Origin: Tianweitania sp. UT-5YL-CI-8
Lineage (GTDB): Bacteria; Pseudomonadota; Alphaproteobacteria; Rhizobiales; Rhizobiaceae
Length of the DNA: 64,000 bases
Reading direction: 5' to 3'
Assembly: GCF_030010215.1 (NCBI RefSeq)
Contig: NZ_JASCRR010000002.1
Span: 1-64,000, forward strand
Below are positions 1 through 9,254 of the stretch, in pieces; the first letter of the stretch is position 1, and each line of letters starts with the position of its first letter. The notes beneath the pieces are model-generated. The model was given only the letters and a program-made list of their open reading frames with translations. It was not told the origin of the DNA and made no database searches. The position numbers were made by a program, and so were the translations under genes.

Positions 1-125
1 AGTGGATCAACGAAAACGGATTGCCCATTGAAGGGTTCTATGGCGAAGACGGCCTTCCCTTAATCCGGGCCACCCACTGGCGCCCTCTCCCGTCCCCTCC
101 CGCATCCAAGGGAGGCGAGGAATGA
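1..125 (+). CDS. DUF551-like protein, C-terminal fragment (5' end outside window)
   Basis: The frame is open from base 3 and ends at the TGA at 123-125. The tail contains W-I-N-E-N-G-L-P and ends with a T-H-W-R-P-L-P-S-P-P motif, which resembles the C-terminus of DUF551 proteins found in prophages (T-H-W-M-P-L-P-E-P-P type). The function of that family is unknown. The stop overlaps the ATG of the next gene by four bases, so the two are probably translationally coupled. Confidence 0.5.
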   Translation, partial: WINENGLPIEGFYGEDGLPLIRATHWRPLPSPPASKGGEE

Positions 126-532
126 TCCCCAGCGACGCAAGGGCGGCGGCTAGGCTTGCTGCACTACTCGACAAGCCATTGCCGGCTACGCAGGAAGATG
201 TAGGGTGTGAGGAGTTCTTCTCCCCTTGGGATGCCTTCGACCGGATCATGAGCCCATACAATGGCGAGATTGATCAGGTTGCCGTCTGGACCCTAGAGGC
301 CATTCGGGACGGGGAAAATTTCGACCTTCTCAACAGCAAGAACGGTCTGTTTGTAGAGTTCTTCCTGCACATCATGGCCGGTCACGCCTACGTGGACTAT
401 GGCACCAGCCCTCGGGGAGCCTTCTTCACCTACGGGGGAACGAAGGAACTTGCCGACCAGTGGATCAGCAAGTGGAAGGAATGGTACGCGGTCAATTGGG
501 ATGAGCCGTTTCCGGCCGGAGACAGAAGATGA
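122..532 (+). CDS. Hypothetical protein of the tRNA-Thr element
   Basis: 136 residues, not recognised. It is soluble and rich in aromatic residues, with no signal peptide, membrane segment or metal-binding motif that I can see. It overlaps its neighbours by 4 bp on both sides (ATGA junctions at 122-125 and 529-532), which supports it being a real member of a compact phage-type operon. The C-terminal half (residues 75-130) is rich in Trp, Tyr and Gly. No function can be assigned. Confidence 0.6.
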   Translation: MIPSDARAAARLAALLDKPLPATQEDVGCEEFFSPWDAFDRIMSPYNGEIDQVAVWTLEAIRDGENFDLLNSKNGLFVEFFLHIMAGHAYVDYGTSPRGAFFTYGGTKELADQWISKWKEWYAVNWDEPFPAGDRR

Positions 533-846
533 AAGCCGCGAATGATAATCACGGAAATGTATACACCCTGGAGGAGGCGGCGGAACATCTTCGCCTTACG
601 AATAGAGGTGTAGCCAAGCTGGCTCGCCAGCATGGACTATGCATGATTAGGGGGAGGGATATTCTCTTCACCGATGCAGACATTGAACGGATCAAGGACG
701 TATTGCGATGCCCCTCAAGCTCCGGAAGCGCGGCCAGGTCTACTGGATCCGCGGCACTCACCTCAAACAGTACGTATACAGAAGTACAGGCGCTACTGAA
801 CTCGAAGTCGCGGAAGCAATCCTCGCCAAAGAAATTGCGAGCATAA
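529..846 (+). CDS. Helix-turn-helix excisionase-like protein
   Basis: 105 residues. Residues 12-50 (Y-T-L-E-E-A-A-E-H-L-R-L-T-N-R-G-V-A-K-L-A) match the helix-turn-helix 17/excisionase pattern of small DNA-binding proteins next to tyrosine integrases. They usually bind att sites and favour excision. The last third is Ser-rich and overlaps the integrase start by 139 bp in another frame, so the functional domain is probably the first 65 residues. Being directly upstream of and overlapping an integrase fits an Xis role, which is inferred. Confidence 0.65.
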   Translation: MKAANDNHGNVYTLEEAAEHLRLTNRGVAKLARQHGLCMIRGRDILFTDADIERIKDVLRCPSSSGSAARSTGSAALTSNSTYTEVQALLNSKSRKQSSPKKLRA

Positions 847-1877
847 CCAGCGATAAGATTTACGGCCCGAAGGCAACCCGGACTTTCGGCCAAGCCGTCA
901 AGTCGTACATCCAGGCGGACGGGGACACGCGCTTTCTCGGCGTACACAAGGACCGCCCGCCGTCAGGGCTTTATAAGGAATTTGAGAACACACAACTAAA
1001 AAACATCCAGCAGAACGACTTGGACGAAGTTGCTCGCAAGCTCTATCCGAACGCGCAGCCCGAGACACGGAATCGACAGTGCTACACACCGTTTGTAGCA
1101 GTTTGGAACCACGCCGTCCGAAACGGTTGGGCAGACGTTCGTCAGTGGGCGCGACCAAAGAAGCCGAAGGGGACGAACGTCGTGCGGTTGGCAAAACGCC
1201 GTGTGGGCACCTTCCCCGTTGAATACGAACACGCCGCCAAGTTCGTGGCTGCCATGTCCCCGGCTCCGGCGATGTTGCTGACGGCGTTGTTCTACACAGG
1301 AATGCGACCGATCGAGATTTTTGCTCTCGAGGCCAAAGACGTAAATCTCAAAGGCCGATGGATAACCCTATCCAACACGAAGACCGGCGAGCCACGCGGC
1401 ATCCCGATTCACTCGTTCTTGGTTCCGCTATTCGAATCACTTCTTAAGCGGAACTCTCTCGCTGAAGATGGGCGACTGTTTCGGACGCCGAGGGGAAATC
1501 CGTATGAAGCGATCGTCTCAGACGAGGAGGGTACGGGAGGTGGCGGCCTTAAGACAGCAATCCAAGGAGCACGGCGGCGCAGTAAGATAATGGACATCGC
1601 TCCCTACACGGGTAGGCATAGTTGCTCGACTGGCCTCGTCGTTGCCGGGGTGCATCCGCACATCAAGGACCAGATACTCGGCCACGCCGCAAACGACATG
1701 AGCCGCCACTACACTAATGTCCCCCAAGCGCCTCTCATTGAGGCAATCGACAAGCTGCCCGTGCCCGCCTTGTGGCTCTCGCTGCCGTGGTGGGAAGACC
1801 CGCTAGCGCAGAGCGGTAAGTTGGCTGAAGGAACTGGGAAACGAACGGATTTGGAAAGGAAGAAAGATGCAGGGTGA
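708..1877 (+). CDS. int: Tyrosine recombinase/integrase (tRNA-Thr element)
   Basis: 389 residues, about the usual length of a phage integrase. It catalyses site-specific recombination between element and chromosomal att sites. The N-terminal part (about 1-165) is the arm/core-binding region and the catalytic domain follows. Visible catalytic residues are Arg200 (T-G-M-R-P-I-E), a Lys near 225 (N-T-K-T-G), Arg303-His304 (T-G-R-H-S), His326 (L-G-H-A) and nucleophile Tyr335. The first His of the usual H-x-x-R pair is Tyr300 here, a variant seen in other integrases. It lies next to the tRNA-Thr 3' end, and a strong terminator follows at 1912-1934. The 30-residue C-terminal tail is charged and probably variable. 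Confidence 0.93.
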   Translation: MPLKLRKRGQVYWIRGTHLKQYVYRSTGATELEVAEAILAKEIASITSDKIYGPKATRTFGQAVKSYIQADGDTRFLGVHKDRPPSGLYKEFENTQLKNIQQNDLDEVARKLYPNAQPETRNRQCYTPFVAVWNHAVRNGWADVRQWARPKKPKGTNVVRLAKRRVGTFPVEYEHAAKFVAAMSPAPAMLLTALFYTGMRPIEIFALEAKDVNLKGRWITLSNTKTGEPRGIPIHSFLVPLFESLLKRNSLAEDGRLFRTPRGNPYEAIVSDEEGTGGGGLKTAIQGARRRSKIMDIAPYTGRHSCSTGLVVAGVHPHIKDQILGHAANDMSRHYTNVPQAPLIEAIDKLPVPALWLSLPWWEDPLAQSGKLAEGTGKRTDLERKKDAG

Positions 1878-1911
1878 CTGGACACCGCGCGCATTCCCCT
1901 CGCAGCGCTCA

Positions 1912-1934
1912 AGCCCCGCTTCGGCGGGGCTTTT
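1912..1934 (+). terminator. Rho-independent terminator after the first integrase
   Basis: Perfect 8-bp stem (AGCCCCGC/GCGGGGCT) closed by a TTCG tetraloop and followed by TTT, 34 bp after the integrase stop. It closes the rightward operon of the tRNA-Thr element before the tRNA. Confidence 0.85.
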
Positions 1935-2081
1935 GATTCTAGAACACACCGCGAACGAGCCTGTACGGATTTAGTACGTAATCGAGCGAAAACGAGTACA
2001 TTTTCGTGCTTTGTTCCGCGCAGTCAACAAGGATTGCGTCAACCGCAGCTTCTCTAACGTGTTGTATTTATTGAAGAAAAA

Positions 2082-2156
<75 letters not shown>

Positions 2157-2309
2157 GTCTTGAATGCGGCGGACTTCTGCCACATCGTTTCCGGAAGCGC
2201 AAGTTGTGTCGTGCTGCCTTTTTCGATGGGTTCCCATAATCTTGGCCGGGTCATAAAGAAGGCCATATCGCCCGGCACGACGAAAGAGCAAAGCAGCAGG
2301 GGATAAGAC

Positions 2310-2507
2310 GTGGTGTCTGCGGGATCAAAACAGCCCTCAAACGAACAGGAGCGCCGCCAAGCGCGGCTCGCCGAACAGTTGCGCGCCAACCTTCAGCGGC
2401 GCAAGGCGCAGGCGCGGTCCCGCCGCAGCGGCGATCCCGACCAGCGGCCGGATGGGCTGGACGCTGCATCGGCAAACGACACGAAAAGCGGCGACGAACC
2501 ATCCTGA
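2310..2507 (+). CDS. Small conserved hypothetical protein upstream of murA
   Basis: 65 residues, very basic in the middle (R-R-Q-A-R-L-A-E-Q-L-R-A-N-L-Q-R-R-K-A-Q-A-R). Short Arg/Lys-rich proteins with this L-R-x-N-L-x-R-R-K-A-Q-A-R core commonly sit just before murA in rhizobial genomes; their function is unknown. The start is GTG at 2310, with a second GTG at 2313, and an AGGGGA about 9 bases upstream. No membrane segment is visible. It is probably an independent small gene rather than a murA leader, as it ends 116 bp before murA. Confidence 0.65.
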   Translation: MVSAGSKQPSNEQERRQARLAEQLRANLQRRKAQARSRRSGDPDQRPDGLDAASANDTKSGDEPS

Positions 2508-2623
2508 AATGACCATCAATTGCCCTGTAGCATCCTGTTCCTTGAACCGGACGGCGTGATGGTCTAGACGGACGGCACGCAAAAAACATCAAAAACCGGC
2601 CCAAGCCGGAGAAACGATTCTTT

Positions 2624-3913
2624 ATGGACCGCATCAGGATTGTCGGCGGAAACGAGCTCAACGGAACCATTCCGATCTCGGGCGCCAAGAATGCCGCCCT
2701 CCCCCTCATGATCGCCTCCCTGCTCACCGACGACACGCTGACGCTGGAAAATGTGCCGCATCTCGCCGATGTCGAGCAACTCATCCGCATCCTCGGCAAC
2801 CACGGCGTCGACTACGCGGTCAATGGCCGCCGCGAGCGGCAGAACGAAGGCTATTCGCGCACCATCAACTTCACCGCACGCAACATCGTCGACACTACGG
2901 CGCCTTACGAACTCGTATCGAAGATGCGCGCCAGTTTCTGGGTCATCGGCCCTCTCTTGGCCCGCATGGGTGTCGCCAAGGTGTCGCTGCCGGGCGGCTG
3001 CGCCATCGGTACGCGGCCCGTCGATATTTTCATCGAAGGCCTGCAGGCCCTGGGTGCGCAGATCGACGTCGAAGGCGGCTATGCGATTGCCAGCGCCAAG
3101 AACCGGCTGACCGGCAACCGCTATCACTTCCCGAAAGTCTCGGTGGGCGCCACCCATGTGCTGATGATGTCGGCGACGCTGGCGCGGGGCGAAACCGTGC
3201 TGCTCAACGCTGCGCGCGAGCCTGAAGTGGTCAACCTCGCCGAATGCCTTAACGCCATGGGCGCCAAGATCGAGGGTGCCGGCACCTCCACCATCACCAT
3301 CCAGGGTGTCGATTCGTTGTCGGGCGCGCGTCATCGCGTCATCCCCGACCGTATTGAGACCGGCACCTACGCCATGGCGGTCGCGATGACCGGCGGCGAC
3401 GTGCTGCTGGAAGGCGCGCGCATCGATCTGCTGCAGAACGCGTTCGACGTCATCGCGCAGACTGGCGCTGTCATCACACAGACAGATTCGGGCGTCCGCG
3501 TCACCCGTAACGGCCAAGGCATCGCACCCGTCGACGTCGTCACCGAACCGTTCCCCGGCTTCCCCACCGATCTGCAGGCGCAGTTCATGGCGCTTATGAC
3601 CATGTCCAGCGGCAAGGCGCGCATCACCGAGACGATCTTCGAGAACCGTTTCATGCATGTGCAGGAACTCGCCCGCCTGGGCGCGCGTATCGCGCTGTCG
3701 GGTCAAACCGCCATCGTCGACGGCGTTTCCAAGCTTAAGGGCGCCCAGGTCATGGCCACCGATCTACGCGCCTCGGTCTCGCTCGTCATCGCCGGCCTTG
3801 CCGCAGAGGGCGAGACGGTCGTCAACCGCGTCTATCATCTCGATCGCGGCTTCGAACGGCTTGAAGAGAAGCTGTCGCGCTGCGGCGCGGTGATCGAGCG
3901 CATCTCAAGCTGA
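2624..3913 (+). CDS. murA: UDP-N-acetylglucosamine 1-carboxyvinyltransferase
   Basis: 429 residues, full length for the family. It transfers enolpyruvyl from PEP to UDP-GlcNAc, the first committed step of peptidoglycan synthesis in the cytoplasm. The N-terminus [17 protein letters not shown] carries the conserved substrate-binding Lys-Asn. The catalytic Cys is Cys126 in the loop [10 protein letters not shown], so fosfomycin sensitivity is expected. A later motif [12 protein letters not shown] ends the fold. The gene stands between the small basic ORF and DUF2948, the usual rhizobial arrangement. Confidence 0.97.
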   Translation: MDRIRIVGGNELNGTIPISGAKNAALPLMIASLLTDDTLTLENVPHLADVEQLIRILGNHGVDYAVNGRRERQNEGYSRTINFTARNIVDTTAPYELVSKMRASFWVIGPLLARMGVAKVSLPGGCAIGTRPVDIFIEGLQALGAQIDVEGGYAIASAKNRLTGNRYHFPKVSVGATHVLMMSATLARGETVLLNAAREPEVVNLAECLNAMGAKIEGAGTSTITIQGVDSLSGARHRVIPDRIETGTYAMAVAMTGGDVLLEGARIDLLQNAFDVIAQTGAVITQTDSGVRVTRNGQGIAPVDVVTEPFPGFPTDLQAQFMALMTMSSGKARITETIFENRFMHVQELARLGARIALSGQTAIVDGVSKLKGAQVMATDLRASVSLVIAGLAAEGETVVNRVYHLDRGFERLEEKLSRCGAVIERISS

Positions 3914-3980
3914 AAGCGTTTGCGCGCTGGGACATAACCGCCTAACTAGTCCGGAAACATTGCTTCCGACGGGTCCGGAC

Positions 3981-4415
3981 ATGGAAATTCTCAAGCTCGC
4001 AGCGCTGGACGAACAGGATCTCGAGATCATCTCGGCCCATGTCCAAGATGCCGTGACCAAGGTCGGCGAGCTGAAATTCGTCGCCTCCTCGCGGCAGTTC
4101 GCGTTGCCTTTGAACCGCTTCGCCTGGGAGCAGAAGTCGGGCGTGTTCTCCCCGCGCAATGAGCGGCGCCAGAGCCTGCTGAGCTTCGGCCGCGTGCTTT
4201 CGGTCAAGACCAGCGGGATAGACCGCGACAAGAAGGAAGAGGTTTTGTCCCTTCTCGCCGTCCAGTTCGTGCCGGTGGCTTCGCCCGCCGGAGCCATCGA
4301 TCTGATCTTCGCTGGCGATGCCACCATCCGGCTCGAAGTCGAATGCATAGAGGCACGCCTCAGCGATACGGGTGCTGCCTGGCAGGCGTCCTCCCGCCCC
4401 ATCCACAAAGCCTGA
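3981..4415 (+). CDS. DUF2948 family protein
   Basis: 144 residues from the ATG at 3981. An upstream TTG at 3960 would add seven residues. The sequence L-A-A-L-D-E-Q-D-L-E-I-I-S-A-H-V-Q-D-A-V near the N-terminus and the R-R-Q-S-L-L-S-F segment identify the alphaproteobacterial DUF2948 family, which sits between murA and hisD in rhizobia. Function is unknown. It is cytosolic with no signal or membrane segment, and it ends 8 bp before the hisD start, suggesting co-transcription. Confidence 0.85.
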   Translation: MEILKLAALDEQDLEIISAHVQDAVTKVGELKFVASSRQFALPLNRFAWEQKSGVFSPRNERRQSLLSFGRVLSVKTSGIDRDKKEEVLSLLAVQFVPVASPAGAIDLIFAGDATIRLEVECIEARLSDTGAAWQASSRPIHKA

Positions 4416-4423
4416 GCAGACCT

Positions 4424-5716
4424 ATGGCCATCACACTTCGCCAGACCGACCCAGGCTTCGAGGAGCGCTTCAAGGCATTCCTGGGAACCAAGCGCGAGGC
4501 CTCTCCGGATGTCGAGGCAACGGTGCGCACTATTATCGATGAGGTGCGGACACGCGGCGACGCTGCCCTGATCGACTATACCCAAAAATTCGACCGGGCC
4601 GATCTGTCTACGCTCGGCATCGCGGTGGCACGCTCCGATATCGACCAGGCTTACACGGACGCCGATCCGGCGACGATAGAGGCACTGCGTTTCGCCCGCG
4701 ACCGCATCCGCGGCCACCACGAGCGTCAGAGGCCGAAGGACGATCGCTATACCGACGCGCTCGGCGTCGAACTCGGCTCCCGCTGGACGGCGATCGAGGC
4801 TGTCGGCCTTTATGTGCCGGGCGGCACAGCGAGCTATCCCAGTTCGGTGCTGATGAACGCCATTCCCGCGCAAGTCGCGGGCGTCGACCGCGTCGTCATG
4901 GTGGTGCCCGCCTCGGGCGGCGTCATCAACCCGCTGGTGCTGGTCGCGGCGGACTTGGCTGGTGTGTCGGAAATCTACCGCATCGGCGGCGCGCAGGCTG
5001 TCGCCGCTCTCGCCTATGGCACGGAGACGATTGCCCCCGTGGCCAAGATCGTCGGCCCCGGCAACGCCTATGTCGCCGCCGCCAAGCGCCACGTCTTCGG
5101 CACTGTCGGGATCGATATGATTGCAGGCCCGTCCGAAGTTCTGGTTGTGGCGGACGGGAGCAACGATCCCAACTGGATCGCCGCCGACCTTCTCGCCCAG
5201 GCCGAACATGACGTATCGGCGCAGTCGATCCTGATCACCACTGACGAAGCGTTCGGCAAGGCCGTGGAAGACGCAGTCGAACGCCAGATCAAGCTTCTGC
5301 CCCGCGCCGAGACGGCTGCGGCGAGTTGGCGCGATTTCGGCGCCGTCATCCTGGTCGAAACTTTCGACGCGGCCATCCCGCTGGTCGACCGCATCGCAGC
5401 CGAGCATCTCGAACTCGCCATCGACGATCCCGAGACCTTCCTTGGAAAGATCCGCAATGCCGGCGCCGTGTTCGTCGGGCGCCACACGCCGGAAGTCATC
5501 GGCGACTATGTCGGTGGCTCCAACCACGTGCTGCCGACTGCGCGCTCGGCGAGGTTCTCGTCCGGCCTGTCGGTCCTCGACTTCGTCAAGCGCACCTCGA
5601 TCCTGCGGCTCGGCCCAGACCAGCTCAAGGCACTCGCGCCGGCAGCCATTGCGCTCGCTAAGGCCGAGGGGCTGGAAGCGCATGGCCGGTCGGTCGCGAT
5701 CCGGCTCAATATATAA
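4424..5716 (+). CDS. hisD: Histidinol dehydrogenase
   Basis: 430 residues. It is a zinc- and NAD-dependent enzyme that oxidises histidinol to histidine, the last two steps of the pathway. Landmarks are the NAD-binding stretch [13 protein letters not shown], the [11 protein letters not shown] loop, the A-G-P-S-E-V motif, D-L-L-A-Q-A-E-H-D with zinc/catalytic His, and the C-terminal [10 protein letters not shown] region. I start at the ATG at 4424 because upstream residues have no similarity to the family. It is followed four bases later by the UPF0262 gene. Confidence 0.97.
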   Translation: MAITLRQTDPGFEERFKAFLGTKREASPDVEATVRTIIDEVRTRGDAALIDYTQKFDRADLSTLGIAVARSDIDQAYTDADPATIEALRFARDRIRGHHERQRPKDDRYTDALGVELGSRWTAIEAVGLYVPGGTASYPSSVLMNAIPAQVAGVDRVVMVVPASGGVINPLVLVAADLAGVSEIYRIGGAQAVAALAYGTETIAPVAKIVGPGNAYVAAAKRHVFGTVGIDMIAGPSEVLVVADGSNDPNWIAADLLAQAEHDVSAQSILITTDEAFGKAVEDAVERQIKLLPRAETAAASWRDFGAVILVETFDAAIPLVDRIAAEHLELAIDDPETFLGKIRNAGAVFVGRHTPEVIGDYVGGSNHVLPTARSARFSSGLSVLDFVKRTSILRLGPDQLKALAPAAIALAKAEGLEAHGRSVAIRLNI

Positions 5717-5720
5717 TGCC

Positions 5721-6206
5721 ATGGCTGGAAACGGGAACGCGAACAACAGGCTGAGCGACGTCTTACTGGACGAGACGATCGGCCGGTCCACGCCTGATAT
5801 CGAGCACGAGCGCGCTGTCGCCATTTTTGACCTGATCGAGGAAAACAGCTTCCATCCCATCGGCGACGAGACCGGAGGCCCCTATAAGCTCAAGCTGTCG
5901 CTGGCCGAATCGCGCCTGATCTTCGCGGTCAACCGCGAAAGCGGCGATACCGTTGTCACGCATATCCTGTCGCTGACGCCATTCCGGCGCATCGTCAAGG
6001 ACTACTACATGATCTGCGAAAGCTATTACGCAGCGATCCGTTCGGCCACACCCAGCCAGATCGAAGCCATCGACATGGGCCGCCGCGGGCTGCACAATGA
6101 AGGCTCGCAGACCCTGCTCGATCGCCTTTCGGGCAAGATCGAGGTGGATTTCGACACGGCGCGCAGGCTGTTCACGCTGATCTGCGTGCTGCATTGGCGC
6201 GGCTGA
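5721..6206 (+). CDS. UPF0262 family protein
   Basis: 161 residues. It matches the alphaproteobacterial UPF0262 family by its motif set [29 protein letters not shown] and the C-terminal [13 protein letters not shown]. The role is unknown. Its invariant place between hisD and a low-molecular-weight phosphatase gene in rhizobia argues for real co-inheritance. The ATG at 5721 follows the hisD stop by 4 bp, so coupled translation is likely. Confidence 0.92.
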   Translation: MAGNGNANNRLSDVLLDETIGRSTPDIEHERAVAIFDLIEENSFHPIGDETGGPYKLKLSLAESRLIFAVNRESGDTVVTHILSLTPFRRIVKDYYMICESYYAAIRSATPSQIEAIDMGRRGLHNEGSQTLLDRLSGKIEVDFDTARRLFTLICVLHWRG

Positions 6207-6216
6207 GGATATCCCG

Positions 6217-6666
6217 CTGAGCACCCCCGTCCGATCCATCCTGTTCATGTGCGGCATGAACTCCATCCGCTCGCCGATGGCGGAGGTGCTGGCGCGGCGG
6301 GCGCTGCCGAAGTCGGTCTATTTGGCTTCGGCCGGCGTGCGCGCCGGAGAACGCGATCCCTTCGTTGACACCGTGCTCGCCGAAGACGGCCTCGATCTGG
6401 GCGACCGGCAGCCGCGCAGCGTAGACGATCTCGAAGACGACTTCTTCGACCTCATCGTCACTTTATCGCCCCAGGCGCATCACAAGGCGCTGGACCTGAC
6501 CCGATCCCTTGCGGTGGATGTCGAATATTGGCCCACCCCCGACCCCACGGTGGCCAGCGGCGGCCGCGAGAACATCCTTGCCGCCTATCGCGATGTCAGG
6601 GATCGTTTGAAGGCCAAAATCGCCGAGAGATTAGGCCAAAAAGACGATGCGGGAGGACCGGAATAA
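6217..6666 (+). CDS. Low-molecular-weight protein-tyrosine-phosphatase family protein
   Basis: The fold needs the first strand R-S-I-L-F-M-C before the P-loop C-G-M-N-S-I-R-S (C-x5-R-S catalytic signature). The first in-frame ATG at 6247 lies inside that strand, so I place the start at the CTG at 6217, eight bases after a GAGGA; no ATG, GTG or TTG is available upstream in frame. The acidic D-P-T motif near residue 106 (P-T-P-D-P-T) supplies the general acid. It acts in the cytoplasm on phosphotyrosine or arsenate-like substrates, and the natural target is unknown. It is in the hisD-infA block. Confidence 0.85.
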   Translation: MSTPVRSILFMCGMNSIRSPMAEVLARRALPKSVYLASAGVRAGERDPFVDTVLAEDGLDLGDRQPRSVDDLEDDFFDLIVTLSPQAHHKALDLTRSLAVDVEYWPTPDPTVASGGRENILAAYRDVRDRLKAKIAERLGQKDDAGGPE

Positions 6667-6750
6667 CCGTGTTCACAAACCGACCATAATCATATAGGTT
6701 CCGCGCAAATTCCGGCCAGGCCGGAGAACCACCCAAACCAAAGGTATCGA

Positions 6751-6969
6751 ATGCCGAAGGAAGAAGTCCTGGAGTTTCCGGGCGTCGTGACGGAATTGCT
6801 TCCCAATGCGATGTTCCGGGTCAAGCTCGAAAACGAACATGAAATCATTGCGCACACCGCAGGTCGCATGCGCAAGAACCGTATTCGCGTCTTGACCGGC
6901 GATAAGGTTCTCGTGGAGATGACGCCCTACGACCTGACCAAGGGCCGCATCACCTACCGCTTCAAGTAA
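6751..6969 (+). CDS. infA: Translation initiation factor IF-1
   Basis: 72 residues, a single S1-like OB-fold. It starts [13 protein letters not shown] and ends I-T-Y-R-F-K, as IF-1 does; [11 protein letters not shown] is the ribosome-contacting loop. It binds the ribosomal A site and works with IF-2 and IF-3. Length and sequence are full and normal. It is followed 43 bp later by maf. Confidence 0.97.
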
Positions 6970-7012
6970 GCGACGCTTCCGCAAGGCCCTCGCGGCATCA
7001 CGGGGAATTGCA

Positions 7013-7642
7013 TTGAGCGCATCACACAAGCTTGTTCTCGCCTCCGGGTCGCCGAGACGCATCGAACTGCTGCAGCAGGCCGGCATCGAACCCGACCGGC
7101 TGCTGCCGGCCGACGTCGACGAAACGCCGCAGCGTGCCGAACATCCGCGTTCGCTGGCCAAGCGGCTGTCGAAAGATAAGGCCGAGAAGGCCCAAAGCAT
7201 TATCGACAGCGAAAAAGCTGGCACGCCAGCCTATATCCTCGCCGCCGATACCGTCGTCTGCGTTGGCCGGCGCATCCTGCCCAAGGCGGAGACCTCCGAC
7301 GAGGCTCTTGCCTGCCTGCAACTGCTGTCGGGCCGGTCGCACCGGGTCTATACCGGTGTCGCGCTGATCACGCCCGCCGGAAAATTCCGGCAGCGGCTGG
7401 TGGAAACCCGATTGCGCTTTAAGCGGCTGACTCGCGCGGAGATAGACAGCTATCTCGCCTCCGGCGAATGGCGGGGCAAGGCGGGCGGCTATGCCATCCA
7501 GGGCATTGCCGGCTCCTTCGTCGTCAAACTCGTTGGCTCCTACACCAATGTCGTCGGCCTGCCGCTTTACGAAACCGCGGCACTTCTGACAGGCGACGGA
7601 TTCCAAATCCATCCGCGCTGGGTTGCAGGAGCCGAACGTTGA
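7013..7642 (+). CDS. maf: Maf-like nucleoside triphosphate pyrophosphatase
   Basis: 209 residues from a TTG start at 7013, with a CGGGGAA about 5 bases upstream. The N-terminal L-A-S-G-S-P-R-R motif, the A-A-D-T-V-V metal/base-binding segment and the late G-Y-A-I-Q-G motif identify the Maf/YhdE fold. Members hydrolyse non-canonical or pyrimidine nucleoside triphosphates and affect septation in some bacteria. The stop overlaps the yacG TTG start by four bases (TTGA), so the two are coupled. Confidence 0.95.
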   Translation: MSASHKLVLASGSPRRIELLQQAGIEPDRLLPADVDETPQRAEHPRSLAKRLSKDKAEKAQSIIDSEKAGTPAYILAADTVVCVGRRILPKAETSDEALACLQLLSGRSHRVYTGVALITPAGKFRQRLVETRLRFKRLTRAEIDSYLASGEWRGKAGGYAIQGIAGSFVVKLVGSYTNVVGLPLYETAALLTGDGFQIHPRWVAGAER

Positions 7643-7854
7643 GCGGGCCGACGGGTAAGGTCACGCCGCTGCGACCGCGGCGCGCCTGCCCGGAATGCGG
7701 CCGCCCGACCGAGCGCGCGACCTATCCGTTCTGCTCGAGCCGCTGCAAGGACATCGACCTCAACCGGTGGCTCTCCGGCGCCTATGTCATCCCCGCGCGC
7801 GACGACGAGGAAGACGAAGACGGCGTTTCCGGGAACCAGGATTCGGAGAGCTGA
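7639..7854 (+). CDS. yacG: DNA gyrase inhibitor YacG (zinc protein)
   Basis: 71 residues from the TTG at 7639, which overlaps the maf stop. It holds the YacG zinc site C-P-E-C-G near residue 17 and F-C-S-S-R-C-K near residue 32, followed by D-I-D-L-N-R-W and an acidic tail (D-D-E-E-D-E-D). In other bacteria YacG binds GyrB and blocks its DNA binding. It closes the housekeeping operon before tRNA-Phe. Confidence 0.93.
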   Translation: MSGPTGKVTPLRPRRACPECGRPTERATYPFCSSRCKDIDLNRWLSGAYVIPARDDEEDEDGVSGNQDSES

Positions 7855-8014
7855 GCAGCCTCGCTGGGTTCTGCACAGGCTGATCGTTTCTCGGCAAAAA
7901 TAGTCGCAGCAGCGCTGGACAGCGCGGATTCTCGTGTTATAACCCACCCGCTTCCGAAGGACGGCGACGCCCCTTGGAACTCCCGAACGGTCCGCTTGAA
8001 CCGCTTTGGTACAG

Positions 8015-8090
8015 GCCCAGATAGCTCAGTTGGTAGAGCAGCGGATTGAAAATCCGCGTGTCCGTGGTTCGAATCCGCGTCTGGGCACCA
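8015..8090 (+). tRNA. tRNA-Phe(GAA), serving as attL of the 12-kb element
   Basis: Acceptor GCCCAGA/TCTGGGC with encoded CCA, D-loop AGTTGGTA, anticodon loop TTGAAAA (GAA) and T-loop TTCGAAT. Bases 8076-8090 are the left copy of the att core, so the integrated element leaves the tRNA intact. Confidence 0.97.
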
Positions 8091-8091
8091 C
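8076..8091 (+). repeat. attL core (16 bp)
   Basis: Sequence cgcgtctgggcaccac, the last 15 bases of tRNA-Phe including CCA plus one. It is identical to 20204-20219 and the flanking bases differ on both sides, so the repeat is exactly 16 bp. Confidence 0.92.
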
Positions 8092-8136
8092 TCATTCTAA
8101 TATCCTTTTCTTTTCAATGAGTTAGACGGGATAATC

Positions 8137-8176
8137 GTCCCACTCGCCGAGTGATGGCGAAAAAGTGGGACACTTT
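8137..8176. repeat. Candidate integrase arm-type sites, left arm
   Basis: GTCCCACT lies at 8137-8144 and its inverse within AGTGGGACACTT at 8165-8176. The latter is a perfect 12-bp inverted copy of 20155-20166 near the right end. Repeats placed 40-85 bp from both att cores fit arm-type Int or Xis binding sites; this is inferred from position only. Confidence 0.5.
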
Positions 8177-9251
8177 AGGACTGTTTTTGTTCCCCTGAGA
8201 CCTTTCGCATTGCGCTATCCGCTCGCTTCTTTTGGCTTGCGGCCTTCGTGTAGCGGGTAACCTCCTTCAAGGTAGTGTGACCGGTAATCGCCATGATTTC
8301 GAAGTCTGTGCAGCCGAGTTCAGCCATCCTATAGGATGCTGCCTTGCGCAAGCCGTGAGCACTGCATTGCGGTAGATCAGCCTCATCACATCTCTTTCGA
8401 AACCAGTTGCCGAACCCGTTAGATGTGAAGGGACGCTTGAACTCTGTGACAAGAAACGTGAGATCCCCGCACGGGCTAGCATCAATAACCTTTTGCAGGA
8501 CGGGAATCACCGGAAGCTGCAGCGTCACAGGTTTTTTGTCCCTGCCCTTGAACTGCGTGAGCGTCAGCCAGCCATCGCGGACATGCTGCTTACCGAAGAG
8601 TACCAAGTCGCTGCGCCGTTGCCCTAGATAGAGCAGTAGGGCCATTGCAAGGCGAGCTTTTGTGCCCACGGGATGCCGCGCTTCGAATTGCTCTATCTCT
8701 TCCAGCGTCCAGGCATGGAAGCCGTCCGGGTTGTTGCTTCTGAGATATTCGACCTTTGCAGCCGGGTTGTCATGGTGATGATCGTATCGGACAGCAAATT
8801 TATAGAGTTGCCTGACCGCTTTCAGCATCCCGTTGGCCGCTTCGGGCAGGTCCATCATCTCATCCCGACGGGTGCGAAGGTTGCGCGGCATCAAGAGGCG
8901 ATACGGTTTGTCGCCGTCATCCTTGTTTTGGCAGAATCGTTCGAGAATCCCCCGCCGAACGATCTGAGTCCGTGTGTTGAGTTCTTTGAACATTGCGGAT
9001 TGGTAGTATTGAATCGTCAGCCAGCGGATTGAACCAGGCTTAACAGCGGACACCTTGGACGTGAGGTTGCTGCCCTGCTTGGCGTGTTCCTCAGCGGCTC
9101 GGTAGGCAGCAAGAAACGTTGGCGACCCAATCGGGCCAGGGAGCCTGACCTTTGGGAAGCCTTTGCGGCGATAGTAGAGCCGCACGTTGTCGTGCCGATC
9201 AACATCTTCGACCACGTATTTGAGGCGGATTTCCATGGTTTCTCCGCTCAC
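8175..9251 (-). CDS. int: Tyrosine recombinase/integrase of the tRNA-Phe element
   Basis: 358 residues. All catalytic residues are visible: Arg212 (L-G-Q-R-R-S-D), a Lys at about 235 (Q-F-K-G-R-D), His299 and Arg302 (S-A-H-G-L-R-K-A), His325 (I-T-G-H-T) and nucleophile Tyr334 (V-T-R-Y-T-K). A second ATG five residues in (M-E-I-R-L) is an alternative start. It recombines the 16-bp core at tRNA-Phe and lies directly inside attL, its stop 84 bp from the core. It follows the Xis-like gene by 3 bp, so both come from one leftward transcript. Confidence 0.95.
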   Translation of the reverse strand: MSGETMEIRLKYVVEDVDRHDNVRLYYRRKGFPKVRLPGPIGSPTFLAAYRAAEEHAKQGSNLTSKVSAVKPGSIRWLTIQYYQSAMFKELNTRTQIVRRGILERFCQNKDDGDKPYRLLMPRNLRTRRDEMMDLPEAANGMLKAVRQLYKFAVRYDHHHDNPAAKVEYLRSNNPDGFHAWTLEEIEQFEARHPVGTKARLAMALLLYLGQRRSDLVLFGKQHVRDGWLTLTQFKGRDKKPVTLQLPVIPVLQKVIDASPCGDLTFLVTEFKRPFTSNGFGNWFRKRCDEADLPQCSAHGLRKAASYRMAELGCTDFEIMAITGHTTLKEVTRYTKAASQKKRADSAMRKVSGEQKQS

Positions 9252-9254
9252 GGA

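Noticed and set aside
2564-3706. Minus-strand open frame opposite murA
   Set aside because: Shadow of murA; His/Asp/Arg-rich composition and no family features.
3905-5860. Minus-strand open frame of 651 codons opposite hisD and DUF2948
   Set aside because: It is the antisense shadow of GC-rich hisD; both plus-strand genes match known families, while this frame has shadow-type composition (many Arg, Asp, Ala) and no motif.
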